Assembly (NCBI GenBank): GCA_964058845.1
Contig: CAXKVR010000044.1
Location: 1 to 64,000, forward strand
DNA length: 64,000 nt
Direction of reading: 5' to 3'
Origin: Carex sylvatica
Taxonomy: Eukaryota; Streptophyta; Magnoliopsida; Poales; Cyperaceae
Below the pieces are notes generated by a model that was not told where the DNA came from, did no database searches, and was given only the letters and a program-made list of their open reading frames with translations. Positions 22,467 to 34,566 of this stretch are shown here, one piece after another; positions within the stretch are counted from its first letter, which is position 1; the number at the start of each line of letters is the position of its first letter. A program made the translations under genes and the position numbers.

Positions 22467-23745
22467 TTCTAACGATTTTGTTCGAAATTTTAATTAATAT
22501 CCAGACAATATTAAATTTTAAAATCTACACTTCATGCAGAGAAATCTCGAAATTTCAAAATCTACACCTCATACAAACTTTCCGCAAAAAAAAAATTCCG
22601 GTTCTAGATAGTCCGAAACTGAAGATTAAATTTCCGGTTCAATTTTTTTTTTTTAATCTCCCCTTCTTTTTTCTATTTTTTTTTCAGATATTGTCAGATA
22701 TTTTTGGAAACTAGAATGAGATTAAAAAAGAACTTTTGTCAGATATTGTCAGATTAAAAAAAAAATGCTTGTGTCCCATATCTCTTCCTTATTTTAGTTG
22801 ATTGCATATGTTTGAGCTAATTGAAACTCATTTCAGTTAACTACGTCAACGCTCCATTAATAATGAGGTAATAATCAGGGGCATTTATGTCATAAATTGG
22901 AGATTTATAGATAATCTGCCACCTACAGAAACAAAATAGCAAAACAAGTTAACACAAATAAAAATTTTAAGTGGAAGAAAAATAAGGATCAAATTATAAT
23001 TAAAAGGGGAGGATTTTCTGAAGCATGAATACTCCTGGAAAACTTAAAAAGAGGTAATAATGATTCCTTATAATAAGTGATATATACAATGATCGGTGGA
23101 TAAATCCACTTTTATCAAACAAAAAAAATGTGATATATACAATGAATATCATTATATTTTAGGATGCCTGAATAGTGAAGTCAAGGAACATTATTTAAAT
23201 TAGCTAATCAAGGAACACTTTGCACAAGGCACATCATATTTTCATCTTTCCCTAAAATTTCAATTATCAGAACTCCAAAATAATAAAAATAAGTAAAAAT
23301 TAAATTATCCTATTCAGGAAAGGAAGAAGTATAACCTTTTAGGGCCTGTTTGGCTGCTCCCACAAATCACTGTTCACGTGGGAAAACGAAAATTCATAGA
23401 CTGATTTTTTTTTTTCAATTTTCAGTTCAAAATTTTTACTTTTCTGTACCTATTTTCAATCCCACTGTGCAGCCAAACAGACCCTTAACTTATTACGTAC
23501 AGACATACTGTTAATTCACATTGAAAATTTCCAATATCTGACAAAAGCTTAGAAACAGGGAATTTAATTTCTGGTTTTAGACTATCTAGAACCAGATTTT
23601 TTTTTTTTTTTTTATATAGAAAGTTTGCATGAATTGGAGATTTAATTTTCGATTTGGACATATTTCAAAATTATTCTATAGAGTGTAGATTTTAAAATTT
23701 AATATTTTTATTAGATATTAATAAAATTTTCGACGATTTTGTCTT
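22467..23745. repeat. Large imperfect inverted repeat (foldback)
   Basis: Left arm 22467-22705 and right arm 23527-23745 are imperfect reverse complements. For example GGTTCTAGATAGTCCGAAAC faces GACTATCTAGAACC, and CAGATATTGTCAGATA faces AATATCTGAC. The loop of about 820 bp contains a Tourist-like MITE (23342-23484). No coding sequence is recognised. Confidence 0.65.
23342..23484. mobile_element. Tourist-like (PIF/Harbinger) MITE
   Basis: 143 bp. Left GGGCCTGTTTGGCTGC and right GCAGCCAAACAGACCC are inverted repeats. The 3-bp duplication TTA lies at 23339-23341 and 23485-23487. GGGCCTGTTTGG ends plus TTA are characteristic of Tourist-like elements. Confidence 0.88.
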
Positions 23746-24712
23746 GCATTGTGGGTGAGAAGCCTCCAAACTAAGATCAAAATTATCCCGGAGGCCGGAG
23801 CTATATGTGGGTAGTGGTTACACAAAAATGTCACCAATGAAAATTGAAATTTAAGACATGTTGTTACAAATTCTTTTAGACCGGTTTTTTTTTTATCTTT
23901 TTATAAAATTCACGATTTATATGGAGAAATAATTAAATATTTAATTATTTATGCAAGTTTATTATAAAAAGTACATACCGAAATTTTTATTTATATCCTA
24001 ATAAAAAAACTCTCATTTGGTGAGAATTTGAATTTTACCCAGGCTACCAATTAGCCAGCCCCATCCTAGAGCCTCCAAATGAAATAGCGGCCTCTCTTTT
24101 TTTTTTTTGGCAGAGAGAACAAGAAAGGTTTAATAAATTTTTGTCTTTTATTTTTTGTTCTCAATCCAAGCGGACTCCGACTTCAACTCAACCAAATGAT
24201 TTTTATTGCTTTGTTAATAAAATTTATGTAAAAAAAAAGACACGCTATTTTATTTGGAGGCTCCTATACTTGAGCACAAAGCCAATTGGCAAATTCTAGT
24301 CTTTGAAGCCGCTAAATGGTTTCTGAATGAATTTCAAATTATGACGAAACTAGAGTGTTTTGATTTTTTTTTTTTTTTTTGTGAATATGTAGAAATAAAA
24401 ATATGGGAAGTACATACCGTCATAGCAATTGAGATGCATCTTCCTTGACATCTCTCACAAACTTAGTAGTATCTTTGTTCCACCTGTAAAGTAATTGTAA
24501 ATATTAATGTGACAACTATAATTTCAATTGTACGAATTTGAAGCTATTTACTATTAGCAATATGATTATGTGTCTACAAAGATCAAATCAGTCTGCAATT
24601 AACAATGTTGATTAATAATTACTAAAAGTATGTACTTTACTTTTGTATTTATATATTTAATTATCCATTTCTACGATCATAGTATAAACCAGAAATAAAG
24701 ATTTGACTCTAA
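23746..24712. other. Intergenic, nothing recognised
   Basis: AT-rich with several long T tracts (23593-23612, 24097-24110, 24364-24380). Short frames only. Confidence 0.35.
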
Positions 24713-25260
24713 GGGAATTTCATGTATACCCCTTAAAAATTTGAAATTTGGTAGTTTCCCCTCTAAAGTTTATAATATCATATTTATCATTCTAAATTTA
24801 AAAAATTTAGACATTTATCCATTTTAATGTCTTTTCTATTAAAACTCATTATATATTCATTTTATCATTTATAGAAAAGGAAAATAAAAAATAATACAAA
24901 AGCTTGTTTCAAAAAAATGTTAGTATTCTAATTGGTCAGTTTTCGATGTCAAATGAGTAATTTCTCTACTTCTGACGCTTACACAAGCATATATCTAAAT
25001 GTCACTCTTTAAGCATAAAAAATAGAGAAAATACCCATTTAATCTCGAAAACCAATTAATTTGAACACTGACATTTCTCTGAAACAAGTTACGTTAATAA
25101 AGGGTAAAATAGATGTTTTATGAATTTAAAATGAGTTTTAATAGAAAAGACAATAAAATAAGTAAATTTCTGACCTTTTGAAATTTAGAAGGTTAAATAT
25201 GTTATTATGAACTTTAGAAGGGGAAATACATAATTTGAAAGCTTTTGAGGATTATTCTCC
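24713..25260. mobile_element. TIR element, TTTCATGTATACCCC family, copy 1
   Basis: The left end GGGAATTTCATGTATACCCC is mirrored by GAGGATTATTCTCC at the right. Extended inverted arms hold TTCTATTAAAACTCATT facing AATGAGTTTTAATAGAA-like sequence. A second copy lies in the MPB2C intron at 55070-56008. No clear target duplication. Confidence 0.6.
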
Positions 25261-25262
25261 TG

Positions 25263-25633
25263 ACTTTGTATTTATGTAATGAATACAATATGGCAAGTCA
25301 AACTAGGAGTAATATATATTAGAGCCAGAGAGAGCAAGACTAGAGAAAACATATTGCCCCAAACGGATACTCTATTGGTATCTTTGGAGAGTATCTCAGT
25401 ATCATATATATACCGAACAATATGCAAGATATTTGGTATCTGACCGTACAGGTAGGATATTGAGATAAGGTATACACGGCCTGAAAGCAAGCAATAATAC
25501 TTGTTTTATGAACAAATAATATCTACTAAGACATATCTACACTCTAGGTCTACCATCTATGATAACAACACTGTTTCCATTATAATTAAAGCCCCTCTTG
25601 TTAGTTGTAGGGGTTGGTGCTAAATTTTCGTTG
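25263..25633. other. Intergenic, nothing recognised
   Basis: Contains TTGGTATCTTTGGAGAGTAT and related partial repeats. No gene or element boundary could be defined. Confidence 0.3.
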
Positions 25634-25641
25634 CTTGGTAA

Positions 25642-26495
25642 CTATGTTGCATGGATACGGGTACGGGTATTGTGTCGGATACAATACGGTAATTCTCAAA
25701 AATCAAGGATATGCTTATTATATTATATGATTAGTTTAATAATACTTGTATTATATAAATTAAGTATCAAAAGTTCTAGATATATATTAAATATAAACAC
25801 TACTAGATTATAGCATCAAAAGTAAAGTTTTGCAGTGGTTAATGTCTTTGGACAGCTGAAACTCTAGTTCGATTCCTCCTTGTCGGGATGAAAAACCAAT
25901 TTTTGACGCGATTCACAGCAGGTTGGGTGCACCAGGAGTAGCAACCTAGCGGGGTGGACCACAGCAGGCGCGGTGCACAGGGAGCAACTATGGACCCGGC
26001 AACTGCGCGGTATCCATAGCGTATCCGGACATGTCAGATCAGTGTCCAGGCCGTATCCAGACGAGTCAGGGCGTGTCAGAGACCGTATCAAAAGACTAAG
26101 GATATGCCACGTATGGTGACACGCCAGCTGGCCACTACAGCAAAAAAGAGTTTAAGCAACCGGCGTTAGCGCCGGTCGCTAATACTCAATTTCTTAAAAT
26201 AAAATAAAAAATTACTCAAAATCAGGCGACTAATAGTATCAGCGACCGGCGTCTGCACCGGTCGCTGAAAGTGTTTTTTTTTTTTATCGCTGAAATATTT
26301 TTACCATCAGCGATCGGATTTACCATCTGCGACCGGCGCCGTGACTATCAGCGATCAGAAAACTGGTCGCTGATAGTGTGATCTACTGTAGTGGACGTGT
26401 CTGATACGTATCGTGGCCGTGTCGGAGGCGTGTCGATATCAGATACGTATCGAGCACGAGTACGATGAATTTCTAAGAGTATCAGGATAACATAG
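25642..26495. mobile_element. Non-autonomous hAT-type element, GGATACGG-rich
   Basis: 854 bp. Left CTATGTTGCATGGATACGGG and right AGTATCAGGATAACATAG are inverted ends. The 8-bp flanks are CTTGGTAA (25634-25641) and CTTGGTAC (26496-26503), 7 of 8. The arms hold GTATCCGGACATG / GATACGTATCG motifs. A CACTA-type MITE (26133-26393) is nested within it. A pol III-like stretch (GTGGTTAATG ... GTTCGATTCC) lies at 25836-25880. Confidence 0.7.
26133..26393. mobile_element. CACTA-type (En/Spm) MITE
   Basis: 261 bp starting CACTACAGCAAAAAAG and ending ATCTACTGTAGTG. The 3-bp flanks are GGC and GAC. The interior carries repeated GCGACCGGCG / CGCCGGTCGC dyads (for example CGGCGTTAGCGCCGGTCGCT), as usual for CACTA subterminal repeats. 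Non-coding. Confidence 0.85.
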
Positions 26496-26503
26496 CTTGG
26501 TAC

Positions 26504-27007
26504 TATATATATGATGCCGTATCCCGTATCCTATATTAGCATCTAGCCAGAATAAAGGCTCTTAATTTCACGCAATATGTTATGAATTCTTTTGTACTGA
26601 TTTTTAGAACTCAGTTATTAATTAAATCATGAAGTCGAGTTTAGGGTCTGAAAAGCTGAATTAACATTCTTGAGATAACTTAATGCTTAATTAATTTGTT
26701 CATGAAGCTATCTGCTCTCTATTAATCCGCCCCATAAAATTTCAAATTAACTCTAATTATGAGCAGATCAATAGTTCGTCAAGAATATTAGCGACTTAGT
26801 CCAATCATTTTAACAATGGAAGCTATTAACGGTAAAATTAACATAAACATGGATTATTGAATCTGGCAATATATATCTTTATTAATTAGGAGCATCGATT
26901 AATCTCTAAAAAATGCTTTTATGTTCTCATTTTATATCATACAACTGAATCTCAAACTTCACATTGCTTCCGCTCATTTTTATTAACCATTTTGTATCAA
27001 TATATAA
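26504..27007. other. Intergenic, nothing recognised
   Basis: AT-rich spacer between the hAT-type element and the next MITE. Confidence 0.35.
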
Positions 27008-27017
27008 CGAGTTTTAA

Positions 27018-27397
27018 GGATTTGGCTACGGTGCTACGGCTCAATATTCGAGTTTTTGAAACCCTAACGGTCGATCTGAACCGTTCATCTTGTTCTTCAT
27101 ATTAATGTGTTTGGAAATCAAATTTTACATTTTTTTTAGAAAAAATTTACTGTTTTTTTAGATAGGTAGAAAATCAAATATCTAAATGGTGCATAATTTT
27201 TTAGATCAAGTGATTTTCTACCTATCTAAAAAAAATAGTAAATTTTTTTCAAAAAATATAAAATTTGGTCTCCAAATACATATTAATATGGAGAACAAAA
27301 TGAACGGTTCAAATCGACCATTAGAATTTTGAAAACTCGAATATTAAGCCGTAGCACCGTAGTTCTCTATGCAACCCATAGCACCGTAGTCAAATCC
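27018..27397. mobile_element. MULE-type MITE, b-type, complete with 10-bp duplication
   Basis: 380 bp. Ends are GGATTTGGCTACGGTGCTAC and the inverted CACCGTAGTCAAATCC. A perfect 10-bp duplication CGAGTTTTAA lies at 27008-27017 and 27398-27407. It has conserved subterminal blocks and a 'TAGATAGGTAGAAAATCAAA' centre. It lies outside any microsatellite, so the duplication can be read unambiguously. Confidence 0.9.
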
Positions 27398-27407
27398 CGA
27401 GTTTTAA

Positions 27408-28208
27408 AATATTTTCTAATATTCTATTTACTAAAGACGTATTCCTAGTTTAACATGCACTATTCTCTTTAAATATTTTATTTAAAATTATAAAAAAGTT
27501 CCTAAGCACTAAAACATATAAAGGTAATATAACACCTAATATTTATTCATCACAATTTACAGAAATAATATCCCTATATGTTTTAAAAGAGGAGGATTAA
27601 TTAACTGAAACGGCCTAAAACTCGTACCAAACAACGAATTAATTTCGAACCCGTTTTACTTTAAACTGAACCCTTACATAGTAAGCTGCAGAGATATCAC
27701 CACGGAATATCCCCAAGTACCTTAATATAAATTCCGAGAAAATCCCGTAAAATGCGGAGGCTGTGGTGGGGTTTGAGGAATGGTTCTAATTAATTTATAA
27801 TGCTCGTCTCATGTTGGCCATTCAAAGTTCAAAGTTCAAACCAACGAATTGGTATTTTCTATTTTTTTCTCATCTATTTTTTTTTTAATAATAGCGCATA
27901 ATGATTTGAACTGTGAATTAATATTTTCACTTTTAAAGTCTAAACAATCGATCTGAATTGTCTTTATATATTTTTTAAGATCAAGTTTTATATTTTTTAG
28001 AATTTATTTATTATTTTATTATACAGGTTAAAAATCACTTGATCTAAAAGTTCAAGATCATTCAAATGTGTTGTTTTCTTATATAAAAATAACTAGTAAA
28101 AAATTCTAAAATAAATGTAAAATTTAATGAGATGTTTAGATTGACTATTTAAATTTAATTTTTTTTTTGAATTTATAGTACAAATTGATTTGCATTGTGT
28201 ATAGTAGC
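27408..28208. repeat. Spacer with an eroded MITE-superfamily copy
   Basis: At about 27890-28205 an eroded inverted arrangement ends TAGTAGCATAGCCTCAC and carries AAATCACTTGATC in the centre, as in b-type centres. The rest is AT-rich without a gene. Confidence 0.4.
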
Positions 28209-28218
28209 ATAGCCTCAC

Positions 28219-28428
28219 GGAAATAAATCTGCTACAATCTGAATTAGAGCTACAGTGTCCTAAAATCTTTGCTTGTTCAAATTCCACTGTTCAATTTTTT
28301 CTATGCATGCATCTCTAAATAACTAGTTTTTCTGTGCACGCACCTAAAAAAAATCGACAGTTAAATTTAAAAGGACAGGAATTTCAAAGTACTGCAGCTC
28401 CAATTCAGATCACAGTAGATTTGTTTCC
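28219..28428. mobile_element. MULE-type MITE, AAATCTGCT family, copy 3
   Basis: 210 bp. Left GGAAATAAATCTGCTACAAT, right ATCACAGTAGATTTGTTTCC. A perfect 10-bp duplication ATAGCCTCAC lies at 28209-28218 and 28429-28438. Confidence 0.88.
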
Positions 28429-28438
28429 ATAGCCTCAC

Positions 28439-29484
28439 TGATGTACTATGCGTACACAGAGAAAAGTCGACGACATATTATGTTTTACGTATGAAATAAT
28501 TTGAGTCGTACTCATGATAAACATAGGAAAGAAAACCTTAATTAACCTAACCTAACTAAGCGACTAATGTAGCTACAAATTTTATGATCTTTTGCCGTCC
28601 AAAGTGGGTTCGGAATAATTAATTGTTGAATTAATGTCCAGTGTGGGGTTCCGAAATAAATGAACCAATTATCGCTTCCTTCAAATAACTATTGGAGAAT
28701 TGGTTGGTTGGCTCAAAAACCTTTGTTTTCTAGTGCACATTATCATGGACCGCTATTGATAATAGTACAAAAGAGGAAATCTGATTGATTATTAATTTAT
28801 TATCAAGGCCTTGTCAATGGATCCTTATTCCATTGTGTTATGGATCTTTATCCGCTGTTTTTCTGATTAAAAAAGCAAATTTCTGCTATTCTTTTTTCTC
28901 TATACTTCTCTTCAAAAAAGAGAAGAGAGAAATAGAGGAGAGAGAGAATAGCAAAGAAAGAGTAAGAAATGAAATACCACGATCTCATTCCTTGTGTTAT
29001 TATTCTGTTCCTACTAAATTTTTAGTTCATACGTTGCATTGGTCATGTTTGCCTGAAGCTTTAGGTGACCATCACCATTTGAATTATCTTCTTCATTTTT
29101 TTTTTGGTTCAGTACAGTTCTTTTCTGTTTTATAAGAATTTAAACACATAAAACAAAGACACAAGACAACAAGATAGAAGTGACACCTTTACCTTTATAT
29201 TTTTCAGTTTTTATATTATTGTAGATTCTTAACTAAACAAAATAGCTTTTGATCATTATAGAAGGAACAAATATCAAACTTCTTTGAATCCACCCATCAT
29301 TAGGGGGTGTATAGTCTGGATTTTTATCCGGAGCGAGCAAATTTTTGTTTACAGATACAATTGACAGGTTGCGGATTGGCGTGTATTAATTAATTTAGAC
29401 TGTGAGATATTTAGAGATAGGTAAATTATTCTTCAAAGATAAGCAACAATTCATTTATACAGAGATTTTTTCTTAATTCAATGA
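28439..29484. other. Intergenic with an unassigned open frame
   Basis: A 116-codon open frame at 28785-29135 has no family I can name and contains low-complexity GA-rich codons. It is not called as a gene. Confidence 0.3.
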
Positions 29485-29492
29485 GGCTCTGC

Positions 29493-29958
29493 TAGAGTTG
29501 AAAATACGGACCGTGTCGTGCCGTGCTGTGATCAATACGTCGTGACTTTGGTTTCGTGCCGTGTCGTACTGTGATCAAGTGAACAGTAATTCGTACCGTG
29601 CTGTGATCAAAATATTAAAGGGTGGTCACGGCATGTGAATGGTCACGGCACGCGAGTTATGCCCGCGACTATTCACGTGCCGTGTCCAAATGTAATTAGT
29701 CACGTTTCTCACATTTAACTATTTTTTTTCATAATTTAAGTTAGTTTCTTGAAGATTCACCATTTGATTAAGACCTAACGGTCCTAATTACATGTGACTC
29801 GCATGATTACGTGCCGTGACCGGCTCTTTTGCGTGTCTTGCCGTGCTGTGATCAAATATCAAGGAGTGATCATAGCACACAAGTCACGGTACGAAATAGT
29901 AATACGTACCGTGCCATTCCGTAACGGAGCCAACTCCGCCGTGCCATTTTTCCCACAA
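29493..29958. mobile_element. Non-autonomous hAT-type element, CGTGCCGTG-rich
   Basis: 466 bp starting TAGAGTTGAAAATACGG, with the inverted right end TTTTTCCCACAA. A perfect 8-bp duplication GGCTCTGC lies at 29485-29492 and 29959-29966. The arms reiterate GTGCCGTGCTGTGATCA-like words. A related sequence in opposite orientation occurs at the right window edge (63692-64000). Confidence 0.75.
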
Positions 29959-29966
29959 GGCTCTGC

Positions 29967-31075
29967 CACTGCTCATCATGATTCATTTTTTGGAGCTAAT
30001 AATAAAATAGAGCGAAGGTACTATGTATTTAAACTTATTAGGATAACTGATAAACTTTAACTTTAAAATTTAATAGATCGATATCAAATGATAAATTTAA
30101 AATGCTAAAATCAATATATCTTATGAACAATATATGTTTTTAATTAAAAATTTCAACTTTTTTAGTACTAATCGATTGTAAAAAGTAAAGAATTATAAGT
30201 TATTGAATGTATTTTTTTATTAATTTTTGATAGCTTATTGATAAAATTAAAATTAGTATATATAACATAATAAACACATCGCTAGCTCGTAAAGTAAATC
30301 AATTTCAAATGTTTGAATTGATTCAATAAATAATTTAGTTATCCAATGTGTTAGTAAGATTAGGTTCATATCAGCATCAATTATTAAAATTTAAAAGACA
30401 TCTTTGATAGTATTATTGTACGTACCTCTCAGGCAATATATTTTTTTGTTTTTGAAGTAGATCAAGCTTAGTTAATATATATACCCGGAGCTATATGAAC
30501 TCTTTCAAGTTTTAAAAGCTTTTAAAACACATTGATTTCTTGCTTTGAATTTTTTTTCTCTTCAGTATATATATTTTTGACATGTCCAAGCTGCAATATA
30601 ATTATTATAAAAAAAAATATAATTTTCTTTTTGTGTTAGGTTGCTAATCGTGTTCTTAATTATTTGACACAGTTTTAATATTTGAAAAATAATTACCTAT
30701 ACCTAATAAATTTCTGAATGCTAACTTCTCCTAAATAAAAGTTTATCTTATTTTTATATATTTTTTCTTCAATAGGTATTTTTTTCTAGAGAAGGAAACA
30801 ACTCTAGTAATAAAATAAATGGTTCATATTAAATATCCGAAACTTAAATTTGCCTTATTATGTGAAAAAAAGGCATCGAGAATTTTTTTCCTGAATAAAG
30901 AATCTTTTAATAAATTTCAAGAAAAGTTCTCCTTGTTGGGAAACGACCTTCAATTAATTATTAAATACGCTACCAGATTATTTTCTTTTTTACATTTCAT
31001 CGGCTACTTCATAAAACAATAAAAAAAATAAAAAAATACCGCTTTAGATCGTTCAGGAAGGACGGTGCCTTGACA

Positions 31076-31131
<56 letters not shown>

Positions 31132-31171
31132 GACATCAACTAACATCATCTACGTCAAATATATATATATA
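29967..31171. other. Intergenic, AT-rich, ending in a (TA)n microsatellite
   Basis: No gene is recognised. A pure (TA)n tract of about 46 nt lies at 31084-31129, and a second short one precedes the next MITE. Confidence 0.4.
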
Positions 31172-31420
31172 GAGAGAGAGTGGCTAAGTTCAAATTGTTT
31201 GTTCCTGGACTCAGAAACAAACGATTTGGTTCTCTGATTTTCGAAGTTCAAATGGCCGATCCAAACAATTAGATGTTTAATCTATGTTAAAATGTGCTTG
31301 GAAATAAAATTTTATATTTTTTAAAATTTTTTTACTATTTATTAAGATGGTTTGAAAGTCGTTGTTTTTATTTAAATTCTGCACCATAAAAAAAATAACG
31401 ACTTTCAAACCATCTTAATA
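31172..31420. mobile_element. MULE-type MITE, i-type, right arm truncated
   Basis: (GA)n then GTGGCTAAGTTCAAATTG. The left subterminal block is followed by an inverted centre (GATGGTTTGAAAGTCG facing CGACTTTCAAACCATC). The element breaks off at AATAAATATATATA before the right subterminal block. Confidence 0.65.
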
Positions 31421-33291
31421 AATATATATATATAGATAATGAACTTTATGGTCGTCAAAGAGTCCAACTCATGCCTCAAAATAAAAATAGACATGACATC
31501 AATTAACATTATCTTGAATATCCAAAAATAAAAAAGTTACATTATCTTGTGCAATAAAATAATGCTCAGATAATTGATTGAAACTCTTGGGCATGACACA
31601 AAACATATAACTTAATTAGCTTTACACATTTAATTGACAGAGAGAGCCTCGATCAAGTCCTGCTTTCTTTTTTGAAGATTTTCAAAATTTGTTTTTGTTG
31701 TATACTTTCTAAAGTCGGGGCCACGACTTAATTAAGACAATCAAAATACAGACAGTTTACGGAAAAAAATAAAAATAAAAAAGTCAGATAACATAAGGAT
31801 TAAATAGATAAAAAAAAAATTATGGATGTCATGGAGCGGCCTCACGCATAGAGATAATGTAAATTTTAGATTTTGAGATATGTAGATGTAAAATTTTAAA
31901 GAATTATTATAATTTTATCATATCTCCATTCTTATATTAAGCACGTAAATGTTCCGATCCACCAAAGACTTTGATCAAAAAATAAAGTTTCAGATTGAAT
32001 ATCAACACTTCGATCAAATATTCTGATTTTATGCATTTTTTTAATTTTTTTTTTACGTGTAGAAGACTGAATTTATTTAGACACATACTCGTCACACGTA
32101 ATCTTTACATGCAAATTGTATCATCTTTCTGACTGGTCATGATTTCTTTATGTTTTTGAAATGATATTTAAGAAAATTTTGAATTGATTAATAATTAATT
32201 AGTTATGTCTTCGTGTCTTCATTTCTTTCTATTTATTATATCTAAGAAATATAATTTGTTATTTATTATGACATTTTGTTTGAGATATTTTTATGAAAAT
32301 ATGTTAAAAAGATAAAAAAATATATTTAATTTATTATATTATTTAAGGAAAGCTATTTATATGTAGATTTTATTTAATATGTGATTTAAATACATTTTTA
32401 TTGCAACGCACATACACAACAAAATACTAGTAGTCCATTATCAAGCTCTTGATCTCATGCAAAGTAAATATATATAAAAAAAAAAAATTTAAATGTACAT
32501 CTTTGATTAGTCAAGTAGACCACAATTAATAGTTGGAATTTATTTTTTGATATCATACATTAGCTTTATTCAAAATTTTATAGACAGTTTTGTAGACCAA
32601 TGAAAACTTCTTATATGATATATAATATTGATATAAGACGGATTGAATTAGTTAAGAGATGCCAAATCCTCGAATGATGTTATTAAATAGAATCTTAAAA
32701 TTATATAAATAAAAAACACAACTACTAAACTTCTACCATACGTAATACTTTCTAGAAAAAATAAAATTAAAGGAAGACATAAAATATAAATTGATATTCA
32801 CTAACAATACTATAATATTAACATACTACCAATTATCACTCAAGCCAATTTGGTATCTTTTTCACCCGCATGAAAATGGCCTCTTTAATTTAATATACAT
32901 GACCATTAAATTCATTAAATTAATACATGCATGTATTTGGATTATTCACGGCTACGTTGGGCACCATAGAGTCAATGATAAATTGATAATAAACAACCAA
33001 AAAAAGAAGTGGCACGAGCAAGAGAAAGATGGAATAGCTTTTGTCGTGATTAAAATGGAAATACAGCAAACTTGTGGTTGACATTGATGGGTTTGCACTT
33101 ACTCCAAAAAGAAAAGACACGGACAATATTCAACCAATAAGATAATATAGAATAAACATCAACAACTTTTTATTGGTAGTGATGGATTTGTCTACGCCTC
33201 TTGGTCAAGAAAGGTTTTGTGATTGAAAATAAATATTGTTTGATTTTTTTTTTTTGCTTTGAAATGCCCGTAGACTTAATATTGTTTGAAT

Positions 33292-33328
<37 letters not shown>
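31421..33328. other. Intergenic, AT-rich, ending in (TA)n
   Basis: No supported gene. A (TA)n tract at about 33295-33327 leads into the next MITE cluster. Confidence 0.4.
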
Positions 33329-33343
<15 letters not shown>

Positions 33344-33740
33344 TAAGGCTAGGGTGTTATGGGTTGCATAGCAGACTACGGTGCTACGGTTCAATATTTG
33401 AGTTTTTTAAATCTTAATGGTCGATTCGAACCGTTCATCTTGTTCTCCATATTAATATGTGTTTGGAGATCAAAATTTATATTTTTTTGAAAATTTTTTA
33501 CTATTTTTTTAGATAGTTAGAAAATCAAATATATGAATGGTGCAAAAAAATTTAGATCAAGTAATTTTCTACCTATCTATAAAAATAGTAAAAAAATTTC
33601 AAAAAATGTAAAATTTGGTATCCAAACACATATTAATATGGAGAACAAGATGAACGATTCGGATCGACCGTTAGAATTTTGAAAAGTCGAATATTGAACC
33701 GTAGCACCGTAGCTCTCTATGCAACCCATAGCACCCTATC

Positions 33741-33764
<24 letters not shown>
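33329..33764. mobile_element. MULE-type MITE, b-type, between microsatellites
   Basis: Flanked by (TA)n. (GA)n then GTAAGGCTAGGGTGTTATGG on the left pairs with CCATAGCACCCTATCC then (CT)n on the right. The centre is as in 27018-27397 (ACCTATCTATAAAAATAGT). Confidence 0.75.
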
Positions 33765-33791
<27 letters not shown>

Positions 33792-34170
33792 GGAACTTGC
33801 TAGCATGCTATGCGTAGCATAGAGGGCCTCCGTGCAACGGCTCAATATTTGACTTTTCAAAATCCTAACGGTCGATCCGAACCGTTCATCTTGTTCTTTA
33901 TATTAATATGTGTTTGGAGACCAAATTTTACATTTTTTGGAATTCTTTTACTATTTTTTTTAGATTTATTGAAAATCACTGTTTTTTATGGTCCAAATTT
34001 GCTGAAAACAGCAATTTTCAATAAATCTAAAAAAATAGTAAAAAAATTCCAAAAAATATAAAATTTAGTCTCTAAACACATATTAATATGTAGAACAAGA
34101 TGAGTGGTTCGGATCAACCGTTAGAATTTTGAAAAGTCAAATATTGAGCCGTTGCACGGAGGCCCTCTAT
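33792..34170. mobile_element. MULE-type MITE, c-type, right tip missing
   Basis: Left end GGAACTTGCTAGCATGCTAT. The right arm ends at GCACGGAGGCCCTCTAT and lacks the GCATAGCATGCTAGC tip. The next c-type copy starts three bases later. Confidence 0.7.
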
Positions 34171-34173
34171 ATA

Positions 34174-34549
34174 GGAATATGCTAGCATGCTATGCGTAGC
34201 ACAGAGGGCCTCCGTGCAACAGCTCAATATTCGGTTTTTCAAAATTCTAACGGTCGATCCGAATCGTTAAGCTTGTTCTACATATTAATATGTGTTTAGA
34301 GAATAAATTTTACATTTTTTTGGAATTTTTTAAGAAAATCGTTATTTTCAGCAAATCTGAACCATAAAAAAACAGTGATTTTCAATAAATCTAAAAAAAT
34401 TCAAAAAAAATGTAAAATTTGGTCTCCAAACACATATTAATATGGAGAACAAGATGAACGGTTTGGATTGACCGTTAGGATTTTGAAAAGTGAATATTGA
34501 GCCGTTGTAGGGAGGCCCTCTATGATATGCATAGCATTCTAGCAAGTTT
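34174..34549. mobile_element. MULE-type MITE, c-type
   Basis: Left GGAATATGCTAGCATGCTAT, right ATAGCATTCTAGCAAGTTT, then (TA)n. Part of the 'TTTACTATTTTTTTAG' segment is deleted on both sides of the centre compared with the neighbouring c-type copy. Confidence 0.7.
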
Positions 34550-34566
34550 ATATATATATATATATA

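Noticed and set aside
28785..29135. 116-codon frame, considered as an organellar DNA insert or gene
   Set aside because: No organellar gene could be matched, and the GA-rich codon stretch is low complexity.
29493..29958. Reading the CGTGCCGTG words as a coding repeat (frame at 29794-30060)
   Set aside because: The words belong to a hAT-type element with an 8-bp duplication and occur inverted in the other arm.
33810..34061. Frames inside MITE arms with 'NPNGRSEPFILF' (also at 34348-34545, 19868-20122 minus)
   Set aside because: They are translations of the conserved subterminal DNA block, repeated because the DNA is repeated.
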